Positions 26,034 to 34,397 of a stretch of DNA of 64,000 nt are shown one piece after another (position 1 is the stretch's first letter; each line of letters opens with the position of its first letter). Source of the DNA: Euzebya tangerina (GTDB taxonomy: Bacteria; Actinomycetota; Nitriliruptoria; Euzebyales; Euzebyaceae); the NCBI RefSeq assembly GCF_003074135.1, contig NZ_PPDK01000002.1, positions 310,001-374,000 of the forward strand. Direction: 5' to 3'. Under the pieces are notes generated by a model. It ran no database searches, was not told the origin of the DNA, and was given only the letters and a program-made list of their open reading frames with translations. Position numbers and translations under genes: made by a program.

Positions 26034-28487
26034 TCAGCCGCAGGTGCCGGCAGCCGCCAACCCCGCGGTGGTGCCTTGTGCCCGTCCCTCCTCGACCCAG
26101 TGGTCGATGGCGGAGGGGAGGTCGAGCGCCGGAGCGAACAGCCATCCCTGAACGCGGTCGAAGCCAAGCGCCGCCACTTCGGCCAGCTGGGAGGCGGTGT
26201 CGACCCCTTCCGCGACGACGCCGAGGCGCAGGGTCTTGGCCAGGCTGACGACGGCCTCGACGATGGCGCGCTCCCCCGGATCGGTGTCCAGGCGCTCGAT
26301 GAAGCTCCGGTCGACCTTCACGGTCGAGATCGGGAGGTCCCGCAGGTGTCCGAGTGAGGAGTACCCGGTCCCGAAGTCGTCCAGTGCGATGTGGAATCCG
26401 CGGTCCCGGAGGGCATCGAGCACGGCGACGGAGGCGCCACCGACGTCGAACGCGGCGGACTCGGTTATCTCCACGCAGACCTGGCGCGGATCGATGCTGT
26501 GCTCGGTCGTGATCGACTGGACGGTCTCCAGGAATTCGGGGTGGCCGAGCGAGACCGAGGAGAAGTTGCAGGCCATCCCCGGAGCCACGCCTGCGGCCTC
26601 GGTCATCTCCCTCAGGGCAGCACACGACAGTGCGAACCCGCGGCGATCCAGGTCCCACATGAGCCCGGTGTTGACGATCGCCGCCATGAACTCGTGGGGC
26701 TGGACGAGCGCGCCGGTCCGCCGGATCCTCGCCAAGGCCTCGAATCCCACGGTCCGATTCGTGGCCATGTCGACCACCGGCTGGAAGTGCATCTCGAGGT
26801 CGTGGCCGTCCAGCGCGTTCTTGAGCGTGCGGCGCTGGCCCTGCTCCGCGGTGACGGCATCGGCCAGACTGCTGTTGTACGGCGCAACCCGGTTCCGTCC
26901 GCGTTCCTTTGCGGCGTACAGCGCCATGTCGGCCTGCTGGAGCAGCAGCTCACCGTCCCAGTCCTGGCCGCGTGCGGTGGCCACCCCGATGGAGGCGGTG
27001 AGGTCGAAGCGCTCTGCGCCAAGCCGGTAGGGCTCGGCCAGCGCCTGGCGAGCTCGCTCGGCGATGACGGCGGCCTGGCTCTCCTCGACATCGACGAGCA
27101 GGGCGACGAACTCATCGCCGCCCTGGCGGACGAGCAGGTCTGCGGAGCGGAGCTCGGCGGCCAGTCGCCGGGCCGCCACCGTGATGAGCTCGTCGCCGAC
27201 GCGGTGTCCGTGGGTGTCGTTGATCAGCTTGAACCCGTCCACGTCGATGAAGCAGGCTGCGACGCTGACACGGGGTTCGGTCTGCTCCAACTCGTCCAGC
27301 CGCGTCAGCAGTCGGCGTCGATTGGCCAGGCCCGTGAGCTGGTCGTGCATGGCCTGGTGCCGCAGCTCTGCTCGAGCTCGACGTTCGGAGGTCACATCGT
27401 GGAACGCCACGACCCGCCCGTCGATGGTCTCGCCCGGTCCTCGGATGGGTTGGACGCTGGTCACGACGTGGCGGACCTGGCCACTGCGACGTCGGATGCG
27501 ACCGGGTTTGCGGCTGCCGATGGCCCGGAGGTCCTCCAACCGCCCGTCGGCAGCGAGCACCGGGAAGTCGGTGAGGGTGAGGTCCCCCGGCGGGACGTCG
27601 GCGTCGATGTCGAACATGGCGCGTGCCATGTCGTTGACCAGGGTCACCGCACCGAACTGGTCGGTGGCGACCAGACCGTCTCGGAGGCCGGACAGGATGG
27701 CCAGTGACCGCCGTTCCAGTCGATCTGCCCGGGCCCCAGCCTCGCTCTCGTAGTCGGCGTAGCGCAGCGACATGACCATGCCCTGCAACGCCGGATCGCC
27801 GGACTGATCCGTGCCGGTGATCTCGACCGGGATCCACTGATCGGTGTAGTCCAGCAGGCGGATGGTGACGCGCTGCAGGTCCAGGCCCTTGAGGACCCGG
27901 CTGATGGCGTCGAGGGCGACCCCGAGATCGTCGGGGTGCACGTACTCGACGGCAGACTTGCCGACCACCTCCCGCGGCGTTCGGCCCAGGAGCGAGGTGA
28001 CGGAGTCGCTGACCCACTTGATCTGCATGTCACCGTCCAGCAGCAGGATGATGTCGCGCAGGCCGTTCAGCAGTGCCTGGTGCTTGGCATCGGGGACGGT
28101 CCGGTCGACCAGAACAGCCGAGAGCTGCCGGCCAAGTCCCAGCCAGACGTCATCGTCGATCGCCCCGGCCTCGGAGTGGACGGTGAGAACGGCTGCGGGG
28201 ATGCGCTCCGCATCGAGGATGGCGACGGCCAGGATGCCGCCGGTGCGCACGACGAGGGCCTTGCCCTGGCGGACGTCCAGTTCGGCTTCGACCAGGTGCC
28301 GGGGACGCAGGACGCCCTCAGGATCGGAGGCGCCCACGACGAAGCCCCGACCGGCCTGGAAGACCACCACTTGGCTGAGGGCGCCGGTCAGGGCGCTGGC
28401 GATGCGCGAGACCTCGGTCGACTGCGGGTGCCGTCCCAAACGATGGCGCGCAACATCGGCACGGTCATGCTCACTCGGGACGCTCAC
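26034..28487 (-). CDS. PAS-GGDEF-EAL cyclic-di-GMP turnover protein
   Basis: An 817-residue cytoplasmic protein with no clear membrane helix. A GAF-like N-terminal region (about 1-130) is followed by two PAS domains (about 140-250 and 270-375). The GGDEF domain has the intact signature RQGGDEF (about 457), with the FIDVDGFKLINDTHGH motif before it. The EAL domain has GFEALARIRR (about 582), NFSS, VEITES, DDFGTGYSSLGHL, KVDRSF and AEGVD. Diguanylate cyclase and phosphodiesterase residues both look complete, so the net activity cannot be predicted. Start GTG 28487 faces the divergent DUF2277 gene. The gene ends 7 bp from the convergent pheT stop. Confidence 0.93.
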   Translation of the reverse strand: MSVPSEHDRADVARHRLGRHPQSTEVSRIASALTGALSQVVVFQAGRGFVVGASDPEGVLRPRHLVEAELDVRQGKALVVRTGGILAVAILDAERIPAAVLTVHSEAGAIDDDVWLGLGRQLSAVLVDRTVPDAKHQALLNGLRDIILLLDGDMQIKWVSDSVTSLLGRTPREVVGKSAVEYVHPDDLGVALDAISRVLKGLDLQRVTIRLLDYTDQWIPVEITGTDQSGDPALQGMVMSLRYADYESEAGARADRLERRSLAILSGLRDGLVATDQFGAVTLVNDMARAMFDIDADVPPGDLTLTDFPVLAADGRLEDLRAIGSRKPGRIRRRSGQVRHVVTSVQPIRGPGETIDGRVVAFHDVTSERRARAELRHQAMHDQLTGLANRRRLLTRLDELEQTEPRVSVAACFIDVDGFKLINDTHGHRVGDELITVAARRLAAELRSADLLVRQGGDEFVALLVDVEESQAAVIAERARQALAEPYRLGAERFDLTASIGVATARGQDWDGELLLQQADMALYAAKERGRNRVAPYNSSLADAVTAEQGQRRTLKNALDGHDLEMHFQPVVDMATNRTVGFEALARIRRTGALVQPHEFMAAIVNTGLMWDLDRRGFALSCAALREMTEAAGVAPGMACNFSSVSLGHPEFLETVQSITTEHSIDPRQVCVEITESAAFDVGGASVAVLDALRDRGFHIALDDFGTGYSSLGHLRDLPISTVKVDRSFIERLDTDPGERAIVEAVVSLAKTLRLGVVAEGVDTASQLAEVAALGFDRVQGWLFAPALDLPSAIDHWVEEGRAQGTTAGLAAAGTCG

Positions 28488-28539
28488 CCGAACGGTGTCG
28501 ACAACTACGGAGTGTGACTTTACCGCTGGTTCTCGACCG

Positions 28540-28569
28540 TTGGTCTTCGCTCTGTTGCGGCCGTACAGT
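28540..28569 (+). promoter_or_regulatory. Promoter of the DUF2277 gene (TTGGTC-N18-TACAGT)
   Basis: A -35-like TTGGTC (28540-28545) and -10 TACAGT (28564-28569) are 18 bp apart. The ATG lies 7 nt after the -10, so the mRNA is probably leaderless. Confidence 0.55.
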
Positions 28570-28576
28570 CCGGTCC

Positions 28577-28861
28577 ATGTGCAGGAACATCACCGAACTC
28601 CGAGGTCTCGAGCCGGCCGCGACACCCGAGGAGGTGGCCGCGGCAGCGCGGCAGTATGTGCGGAAGGTGACGGGTATCCGCACGCCGAACGCGGCGGTGA
28701 CCCCGGCCTACGAGCAGGCGGTTGCGGACATCGCCGCCATCACCGGCGAGCTGCTGGCTGGCCTCCCTCCCCGACGGCAGCCGCCCGGCACGGTGCCGCC
28801 GCTGCGCCGGCCGCAGGTGCGAGCACGCATGGGGCTGCCACCGTTTGATCCCACCGCCTGA
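28577..28861 (+). CDS. DUF2277 family protein
   Basis: A 94-residue protein. It starts MCRNITELRGLEPAATPEEV and continues AAARQYVRKVTGIRTPN, which is the recognisable core of DUF2277, a family of small proteins of unknown function with a conserved MCRNI start. The C-terminal 30 residues are Pro/Arg-rich (PPRRQPPGTVPPLRRP). The frame is open upstream, but the MCRNI start and the close -10 box fix the ATG at 28577. It is a single gene between divergent and convergent neighbours. Confidence 0.85.
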   Translation: MCRNITELRGLEPAATPEEVAAAARQYVRKVTGIRTPNAAVTPAYEQAVADIAAITGELLAGLPPRRQPPGTVPPLRRPQVRARMGLPPFDPTA

Positions 28862-28867
28862 GGACGG

Positions 28868-29815
28868 CTAGACCGCCTGCTCAGCAGCTCGGGCCAGCTC
28901 GGCAGCCCCCACGACGCCCGAGTCATCACCCAGGCTCGCGACCACCCAGCGGCGCTTCACGTCCGGCGCCATCAGACGGGGGAGGGTGACCTCCTCGATC
29001 CGGTCGACGTGGTCCTGCCCCAGCTTCTCGGCCAGTCCACCACCGAAGATCAGCGTGTCCAGGTCGAGGGTGTTGATCATCCCCGCGAGTGCGATCCCGA
29101 GCGCGATGACCGCCTCGTCCATGATCGCGGTCGCCACCTCGTCCCCGTTCTTGAGCGCCTTCTTCCACACGCTGGAGGTAAAGCGAGTTTTCCCTTTGTC
29201 CTCCATGATCTCGACCATCTCGGACGAGCCGCCCTCGGCGATCAGACGGTCGACCATGGCCCGCATGGAGGCCCGTCCGGCGTAGGCCTCGACACAGCCC
29301 CAACGGCCACAGCCGCACCGGCGGGGACTGGTCATCTCCACCGGAACATGGCCCAACTCGCCGGCGGTGCCGCTCTGACCCTCGAACAGCCGACCATCGA
29401 TGATCAGCCCACCACCGATTCCGGTCCCCATCCAACACCCGAGCGCGTTGACGGCACCAGCGCCGGCTCCATGTCGCGCCTCGCCGAGCGTGCCGACGTT
29501 GGCGTCGTTGCCCAGCGTGACCGGTGCCTTCAGCCGCTTGGCCATGCGCTTGGCCAGCTTCACGGGCTCCGTCCAGCCCGCCAGGTTCGGCGCCTCGATC
29601 ACGACGCCCTGCGAGACTGGACCCGGGAAGCCGACACCGACTGCGGCGGGTGAGTCGTCGATCGAGGTGACCATCTCGACCAGCAGCTCGATCACCTCGT
29701 CGGGCCCACCGGTCGGTGTGGTCTCCTTGATGTGATCGGTCGCCTCGCCGTCGCTCGACACGGCCGCGGCCAGCACGTTGGTGCCGCCGAGGTCAACTCC
29801 GACAACTGTTCCCAT
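28868..29815 (-). CDS. ROK-family glucokinase
   Basis: A 315-residue sugar kinase that most likely phosphorylates glucose with ATP (or polyphosphate). Features: N-terminal phosphate loop VVGVDLGGTNVLAA, GVGFPGPV, NDANVGTLGEARHGAG, the TGIGGGLI phosphate-2 motif, the ELGHVPVE sugar-contact segment and the ROK zinc motif CGCGRWGCVEAY (about residue 168). The length is typical of actinobacterial GlkA. The ATG is preceded by TAGGTT 6 nt upstream, which suggests a leaderless mRNA from the shared divergent region. Confidence 0.9.
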   Translation of the reverse strand: MGTVVGVDLGGTNVLAAAVSSDGEATDHIKETTPTGGPDEVIELLVEMVTSIDDSPAAVGVGFPGPVSQGVVIEAPNLAGWTEPVKLAKRMAKRLKAPVTLGNDANVGTLGEARHGAGAGAVNALGCWMGTGIGGGLIIDGRLFEGQSGTAGELGHVPVEMTSPRRCGCGRWGCVEAYAGRASMRAMVDRLIAEGGSSEMVEIMEDKGKTRFTSSVWKKALKNGDEVATAIMDEAVIALGIALAGMINTLDLDTLIFGGGLAEKLGQDHVDRIEEVTLPRLMAPDVKRRWVVASLGDDSGVVGAAELARAAEQAV

Positions 29816-29821
29816 GGTTGG

Positions 29822-29842
29822 AACCTAGCCGATGGCTAGGGT
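29822..29842. promoter_or_regulatory. Divergent -10 boxes on a 7-bp palindrome
   Basis: An inverted repeat CCTAGCC-gat-GGCTAGG (29824-29840) overlaps a minus-strand TAGGTT (6 nt before the ROK kinase ATG) and a plus-strand TAGGGT at 29837-29842 (8 nt before ATG 29851). Both divergent genes could be controlled at this one site. Confidence 0.5.
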
Positions 29843-29850
29843 GCCGGGTG

Positions 29851-31467
29851 ATGAGAACAGGCGCGCCGCAGATCCCGACGAGGTCGCTCGTGGTGCTGAT
29901 CGGGCCGTCCTCCAGTGGCAAGTCCACCTGGGCCCGGACCAGCTTCGCGCCCGAGCAGATCGTGGCGTCGGACGACCTGCGGGCGGTGGTCGGGGAGAGC
30001 CGCTACGACCTGGCTGCCTCCGACGACGCCTTCGAGCTGCTCGGCCGCATCGTGGGCGCCCGCACCGGCCGTGGACTGCTGACCGTGGTCGACACCCTGG
30101 GTCTTGACGCGACAGCCCGAGGTCGGCTGATCGAGCGGGCCGACGAGGCGGGGATGACGCCGGTCGCCGTCCTGGTCAGGACTCCGGGCAAGACGGTTCG
30201 CGCACGCAACAAGGAGCGAGGCGTGCGCCTGCCCGCGGCCGTGTTGACCGGGCAGATCACCACTGCCGATGCCATCACCGAGGGGGTGCTGCTGGCCGAG
30301 GGGTTCGAGCGGGTGATCGAGGTACCCGGCGACGGGCCACTCGCCCGGGAGGCTGACGCCGGCACCGCGGACACCCGCGAGAGGGCCGACGCCCGGCCGA
30401 CCGCGAGGAGTGGCGCAGCACAGGTGGTGCCGGCCATCGCCACGGAGGTCGCTGCGAGGCCGATCCGCCCAGGCGACACGGAAGCGAGCCTGCGCTTCGG
30501 GCTGCAGATCGGGCGCTTCGAGGGCGACCCGGCTGGCCACGCCGAGCGACTGGCGGCCGTGGCGCGGGCGGCGGAGGAGACGGGCTTCTCCTCACTCTGG
30601 GTGATGGACCACATGCTGCAGATCCCGCAGGTCGGGCGGCGCTGGGAGGACATGCTGGAGAGCTACACCACCCTGGCCTACCTGGCCGCCGCAACCAGCA
30701 CGCTCCGACTCGGGGTCCTGGTGACCGCCGTGACCTTCCGCCGGCTGCCGCACCTGGCCAAGATCATCGCGACCCTGGACGTGCTGAGTCACGGTCGCGT
30801 GACCTGCGGGCTGGGCACGGGCTGGTTCGCCGACGACCACCACGTGCTCGGGACGCCGCTCCCCGCAGTGACCGAGCGCTACGAGCTGCTGCGGGACGCC
30901 TGCGAGCTGCTGCCGCTCATGTGGGGCCCGGGCTCGCCCTCGTTCGAGGGGCGGACCCTCCGGGTGGAGGAAGCCATCTGCTACCCCCGACCACTGCAGG
31001 AACGGGTGCCGATCCTGATCGGCGGCTCGGGGGAGCGGACGACCCTGCGGCTGGTCGCGGAACGCGCCGACGCCTGCAACCTGTTCGGCGACCCCGATCG
31101 TGTGGCGAGTCTGGTCGGAACGCTCCACCAGCACTGCCGGGACGTCGATCGCGACCCCGACCAGATCGAGGTGACCAACCTGGCCACCGTGCTGACGGCA
31201 CCGGACCAGCCGACGTTGGAGGGGCGCCTGGCCGAGCTGACACCGGCACGGCGTTCGGTCCAGCGGACGATCGAGCAGTTCCACGCTGCGCCGATCGAGG
31301 CGCAGATCGACCGCTTTGCCGCCTTCGCCGGGGCCGGCGTGACCCACGCCATCGTGACGATGCCGGTCATCGACGCCGAACGGGTCGCTGAACTCGCCCC
31401 GCTCATCGACGCCTTCAAGGACACCGGCGCGCTGGATGACCGCGCTGTCGAGGGCGCAGGACGCTAG
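29851..31467 (+). CDS. Fusion of P-loop kinase domain and F420-dependent LLM oxidoreductase
   Basis: A 538-residue protein. Residues about 8-165 form a small P-loop NTPase/kinase domain like those of the polynucleotide-kinase/zeta type: Walker A LIGPSSSGKSTW, then IVASDDLRAVVGESRYDL and a lid ARNKERGVRLP. An Ala/Arg/Thr-rich linker (about 165-205) follows. Residues about 208-535 form a luciferase-like TIM barrel: LRFGLQIGRF, HAERLAAVARAAEETGFSSLW, STLRLGVLVTAVTFRRLP, HGRVTCGLGTGW and VPILIGGSGERTTLRLVAERADACN, as in F420-dependent oxidoreductases. Both parts look complete. The reaction and substrate are unknown. Start ATG 29851 fits the close TAGGGT box. The stop shares a ctag palindrome with the convergent gene. 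Confidence 0.85.
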   Translation: MRTGAPQIPTRSLVVLIGPSSSGKSTWARTSFAPEQIVASDDLRAVVGESRYDLAASDDAFELLGRIVGARTGRGLLTVVDTLGLDATARGRLIERADEAGMTPVAVLVRTPGKTVRARNKERGVRLPAAVLTGQITTADAITEGVLLAEGFERVIEVPGDGPLAREADAGTADTRERADARPTARSGAAQVVPAIATEVAARPIRPGDTEASLRFGLQIGRFEGDPAGHAERLAAVARAAEETGFSSLWVMDHMLQIPQVGRRWEDMLESYTTLAYLAAATSTLRLGVLVTAVTFRRLPHLAKIIATLDVLSHGRVTCGLGTGWFADDHHVLGTPLPAVTERYELLRDACELLPLMWGPGSPSFEGRTLRVEEAICYPRPLQERVPILIGGSGERTTLRLVAERADACNLFGDPDRVASLVGTLHQHCRDVDRDPDQIEVTNLATVLTAPDQPTLEGRLAELTPARRSVQRTIEQFHAAPIEAQIDRFAAFAGAGVTHAIVTMPVIDAERVAELAPLIDAFKDTGALDDRAVEGAGR

Positions 31468-31955
31468 CTCGTCGCCCGCGCCTCGATGGCGTCGAGGTTG
31501 TGCTCCATCGACGTCGCCAGCTGTGCCAGGCGACGGTCGATGATGGCCTCCTCGTCGTCGGGGCGCTGCTTGATGGCCCAGGTCAGGCCCGATCGGCCCG
31601 GTCCCAGCAGCACCCGTTGGGTGACCCGAGTACCGCGGTCGGTGGGCTCGAGCTCGAACGTCCAGGTGGCCACAGCCTCATCACCCGCCCAGGCCGTGTA
31701 GCTGTAGGCACCCTCGGGGTCGCAGTGCGTGACGACGCAGCGGGTCTGCCAGCGGGCGTCACCGCGGGCGTTGTGGCCGATGAACACGGCCTCCGGAGCG
31801 ATGCGCGTGTGCGGGTCCTCCCACTCCACGTGTTGCAGTTCGGGACTGCCCTGGACGGGGAGCAGCACATCGGTCACGAGCGGCCAGATGTCGGCCGGCT
31901 CGGCGGCAATGACCCGCGAGACCTCGGTCGTCGGTCCGTCGCTGAAGCGCACCAT
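31464..31955 (-). CDS. SRPBCC-superfamily (START-like) protein
   Basis: A 163-residue protein with the layout of the polyketide cyclase/START-like ligand-binding fold: N-terminal strand TEVSRVIAAEPADIWPLVTDV, central TWTFELEPTDRGTRVTQRVLLG and a long C-terminal helix RRLAQLATSMEHNLDAI. Such proteins bind hydrophobic ligands or cyclise polyketides; no specific function can be read. It is convergent with the fusion gene at 29851, with a 4-bp overlap. TAGCCT lies 9 nt before the ATG. Confidence 0.75.
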   Translation of the reverse strand: MVRFSDGPTTEVSRVIAAEPADIWPLVTDVLLPVQGSPELQHVEWEDPHTRIAPEAVFIGHNARGDARWQTRCVVTHCDPEGAYSYTAWAGDEAVATWTFELEPTDRGTRVTQRVLLGPGRSGLTWAIKQRPDDEEAIIDRRLAQLATSMEHNLDAIEARATS

Positions 31956-31980
31956 GGGCGCGACAGGCTAGCGGGGATGG

Positions 31981-34263
31981 TCAGTCGAGGTCCATGAACG
32001 GACCACGATCAGCGCCGCTCGGCGACTCGCCAAGTGCCATCGCCGCGTTGATGATCTTGCCGGTGTCGACCAGCACGGTCTCGGCCGCCGGGCCGAGCGG
32101 GACGAAGGAGTCGGCGGCCCGGACCGAGCGCATGGGCGCGATCACGGTCCGCTCCGCCAGCCCACTGATCACCGCATCGGCGATGCCGCCACCCGTCGCC
32201 CGGCACTCGTCCACGACCAGCAGCCGTCCACTGGCGTCGACGCGCGTGGCCAGGGCATCAAGCGGCAGTGGGTTCAGCCAACGCAGGTCCACCACCTCGG
32301 CCCGCACGTCCACGGCGGCCAGCCACTGGGCGGCCTGGAGCGCCATCCGGACGCCGTTGCCGTACGTCGCGATGGTCATCGTCGGCCGCTCACCCCCGGT
32401 GGCGTAGACCCCGACCTCGCCCGGCAGCAGCGGCTTGCTGCCCGGTGGTGGGTAGTCGCACAGCCACAGCTCGTCGCCGTCCTCGTGGAGATCCTTCGCG
32501 TGGTACAGCGCGATGGGTTCGAGGAACGCCACGACCCGCCCGTCGGTGTCCGCCATCGAGATGGCTCCGCGCAGCATCCGGGCCGCGTCGTCCCCTCGTG
32601 ACGGGCAGGCGATCGCGAGCCCGGGGATGTCACGCAGTGCCCCGATGGCGTTGTCGTTGTGGAAGTGACCACCGAACCCCTTCTGGTAGGCGAGCCCGGC
32701 GATCCGGATGACCATGGGGTTGGTGAACTGGCCGCTGGAGAAGAACGACAGCGAGGCGGCCTCACCCCGGATCTGGTCCAGGGCGTTGTGCAGGTAGGCC
32801 AGGTACTGGATCTCCGGGATCGGTAGGAACCCCATGATCCCGGCGCCCTGGGCCACACCGAGGATGGTGGTCTCGTCCAGCAGGGTGTCGAAGACGCGGT
32901 CGTGGCCGAAGCGGTCGAGGAGTCCTGCCGTGACGTGGTAGACCCCACCCTTCCGCGCGACGTCCTCCCCGAACACGAGTGCGTTCGGCCGTCGGGCCAG
33001 CTCGTCGTGCAGGGTCGCGTTGATCAGGGCCCCCATGGTGCGGCGGGCCGGAGCGGTGGCGTCCTCAGGCAGGTCCCCGTCCCACACCTCGATGCGCTCG
33101 GACGGCGAGAGCGCCGTCGTGGCCCCGTGTGCCGCGCGAGCCCGTGAGAAGGGGGCGAGCGGAGCCATCACCTCGTGGGCGTTCTGCAGGCCCGGGCTGC
33201 CCACCAGCCGGTCGGCGGTGCGCTGGACGTGCTCGTCCACCTCCACCGCCAGGAGTGTTGCCTCGTCGGCCATGATCGCACCAACCGCGATCAGGCGGCG
33301 GCCCGCTGCGAGGATCGGGTCCCGTGCTTCATCGGCCTCGATGGCGGACTGCGTGCGGTACATCCGCTCCACATCGGAGCCCGCGTGACCCCACAGCCGC
33401 ACCGTGTCGAGGTGCAGGAAGACCGGTGCACGCGTCTCCCGACACCACTCGACCGCCTCCTCGACCTGCGTCCAGACCTGGTCGACTGGACCAGTCGCGT
33501 GCACATAGCGGAGGTGGGGGAGTTCCCCGAAGGTCCCGGCGATCCACCGCTTCGGCGTGTCGACGCTGATCCCCAGACCATTGTCCTCGCACACGAACAG
33601 CACCGGCGCGTGGGCGCCGCGGCGCTGGGCGTACCGGGCGGCGTTGATGCCTGCCAGGGCCGAGGCGTGATTGGCCGACGCGTCGCCGAAGGAGCACACG
33701 ACGATCGAGTCCTCGGGCACCGGAAGCGTCGATCCGTCCGTCAGACCGAGGCGGCGTGCCCGCTCGATCGCCACGGCGGTCCCCACCGACTTCGGCAGGT
33801 GCGAGGCGATCGTCGAGGTCTGTGGGGGGATCCACAGCGGTGCCGAGCCCCAGACCTTGTGTCGACCCTGCGCGATGGGATCGTCCTTGGCCCCGATGAA
33901 TGACCGGACCGTGTCGGCGACGGCGTCGACGTCCGGTGCCAGTCGACTGCGCGCGACCACGAACCCGCCGGAGCGGTAGTGCAGGAATGCCGGGTCCGTG
34001 GTCCTGGTCAGCGCTCCGAGCACGGCGTTGATCTCGTGGCCGGCCGAGGAGATGGTGTAGTAGGAGTGGCCCTCCGCCTTCAGCCGCCGTGCCGCGACGT
34101 CGAGGGACCGGGACGTGAGCATGTCGGCCAGGAGGTCACGCGCCCGCTGGGCCGTCAGGGACCCTGTGACGGGCTGGTCGGGTTCCAGCAGATCAGCCTC
34201 GGCGGTGGCCCGCGCCAACCCCTGTGTGAGGGCGGACTGCACGATCTCGACCCGCGTCGTCAT
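31981..34263 (-). CDS. Fused alpha/beta E1 of a branched-chain-type 2-oxoacid dehydrogenase
   Basis: A 760-residue thiamin-diphosphate enzyme that joins both E1 subunits in one chain. The alpha half (about 1-385) has GHEINAVLGAL, FLHYRSGGF and the ThDP motif SFGDASANHASALAGINAA (about 190). The beta half (about 420-740) has LVFGEDVARKGGVYHVTAGL, DTLLDETTILGVAQGAGIMG and a final VLVDTGKIINAAM region. It would decarboxylate a 2-oxoacid (branched-chain type most likely) and acylate a lipoyl E2, but no E2 or E3 gene is present nearby. TACAGT lies 10 nt before the ATG. It is divergent from the arginine operon. Confidence 0.85.
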   Translation of the reverse strand: MTTRVEIVQSALTQGLARATAEADLLEPDQPVTGSLTAQRARDLLADMLTSRSLDVAARRLKAEGHSYYTISSAGHEINAVLGALTRTTDPAFLHYRSGGFVVARSRLAPDVDAVADTVRSFIGAKDDPIAQGRHKVWGSAPLWIPPQTSTIASHLPKSVGTAVAIERARRLGLTDGSTLPVPEDSIVVCSFGDASANHASALAGINAARYAQRRGAHAPVLFVCEDNGLGISVDTPKRWIAGTFGELPHLRYVHATGPVDQVWTQVEEAVEWCRETRAPVFLHLDTVRLWGHAGSDVERMYRTQSAIEADEARDPILAAGRRLIAVGAIMADEATLLAVEVDEHVQRTADRLVGSPGLQNAHEVMAPLAPFSRARAAHGATTALSPSERIEVWDGDLPEDATAPARRTMGALINATLHDELARRPNALVFGEDVARKGGVYHVTAGLLDRFGHDRVFDTLLDETTILGVAQGAGIMGFLPIPEIQYLAYLHNALDQIRGEAASLSFFSSGQFTNPMVIRIAGLAYQKGFGGHFHNDNAIGALRDIPGLAIACPSRGDDAARMLRGAISMADTDGRVVAFLEPIALYHAKDLHEDGDELWLCDYPPPGSKPLLPGEVGVYATGGERPTMTIATYGNGVRMALQAAQWLAAVDVRAEVVDLRWLNPLPLDALATRVDASGRLLVVDECRATGGGIADAVISGLAERTVIAPMRSVRAADSFVPLGPAAETVLVDTGKIINAAMALGESPSGADRGPFMDLD

Positions 34264-34351
34264 GGTCCTTGGGACTGTAGAGGGTCAGCCGGGCAGAACG
34301 CGTGTGGTGGGACGGCTGCGGCCCGGGCAGCCGGTCCGTCGTCCGCGCTGG

Positions 34352-34378
34352 TGCATAGAAGTTGCATACTCATACATC
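34352..34378 (+). promoter_or_regulatory. Putative ArgR operator upstream of argC
   Basis: An AT-rich island in very GC-rich DNA carries TGCATA at 34352, TGCATA at 34363 and TACATC at 34373. The 11- and 10-bp spacing places all three on one face of the helix. ARG boxes of other actinobacteria also contain TGCAT-type half-sites. It lies 20 nt before the argC start, and argR is in this operon, so autoregulated repression by ArgR-arginine is likely. Confidence 0.6.
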
Positions 34379-34397
34379 AGCGGGCACTCTGTCCGCC

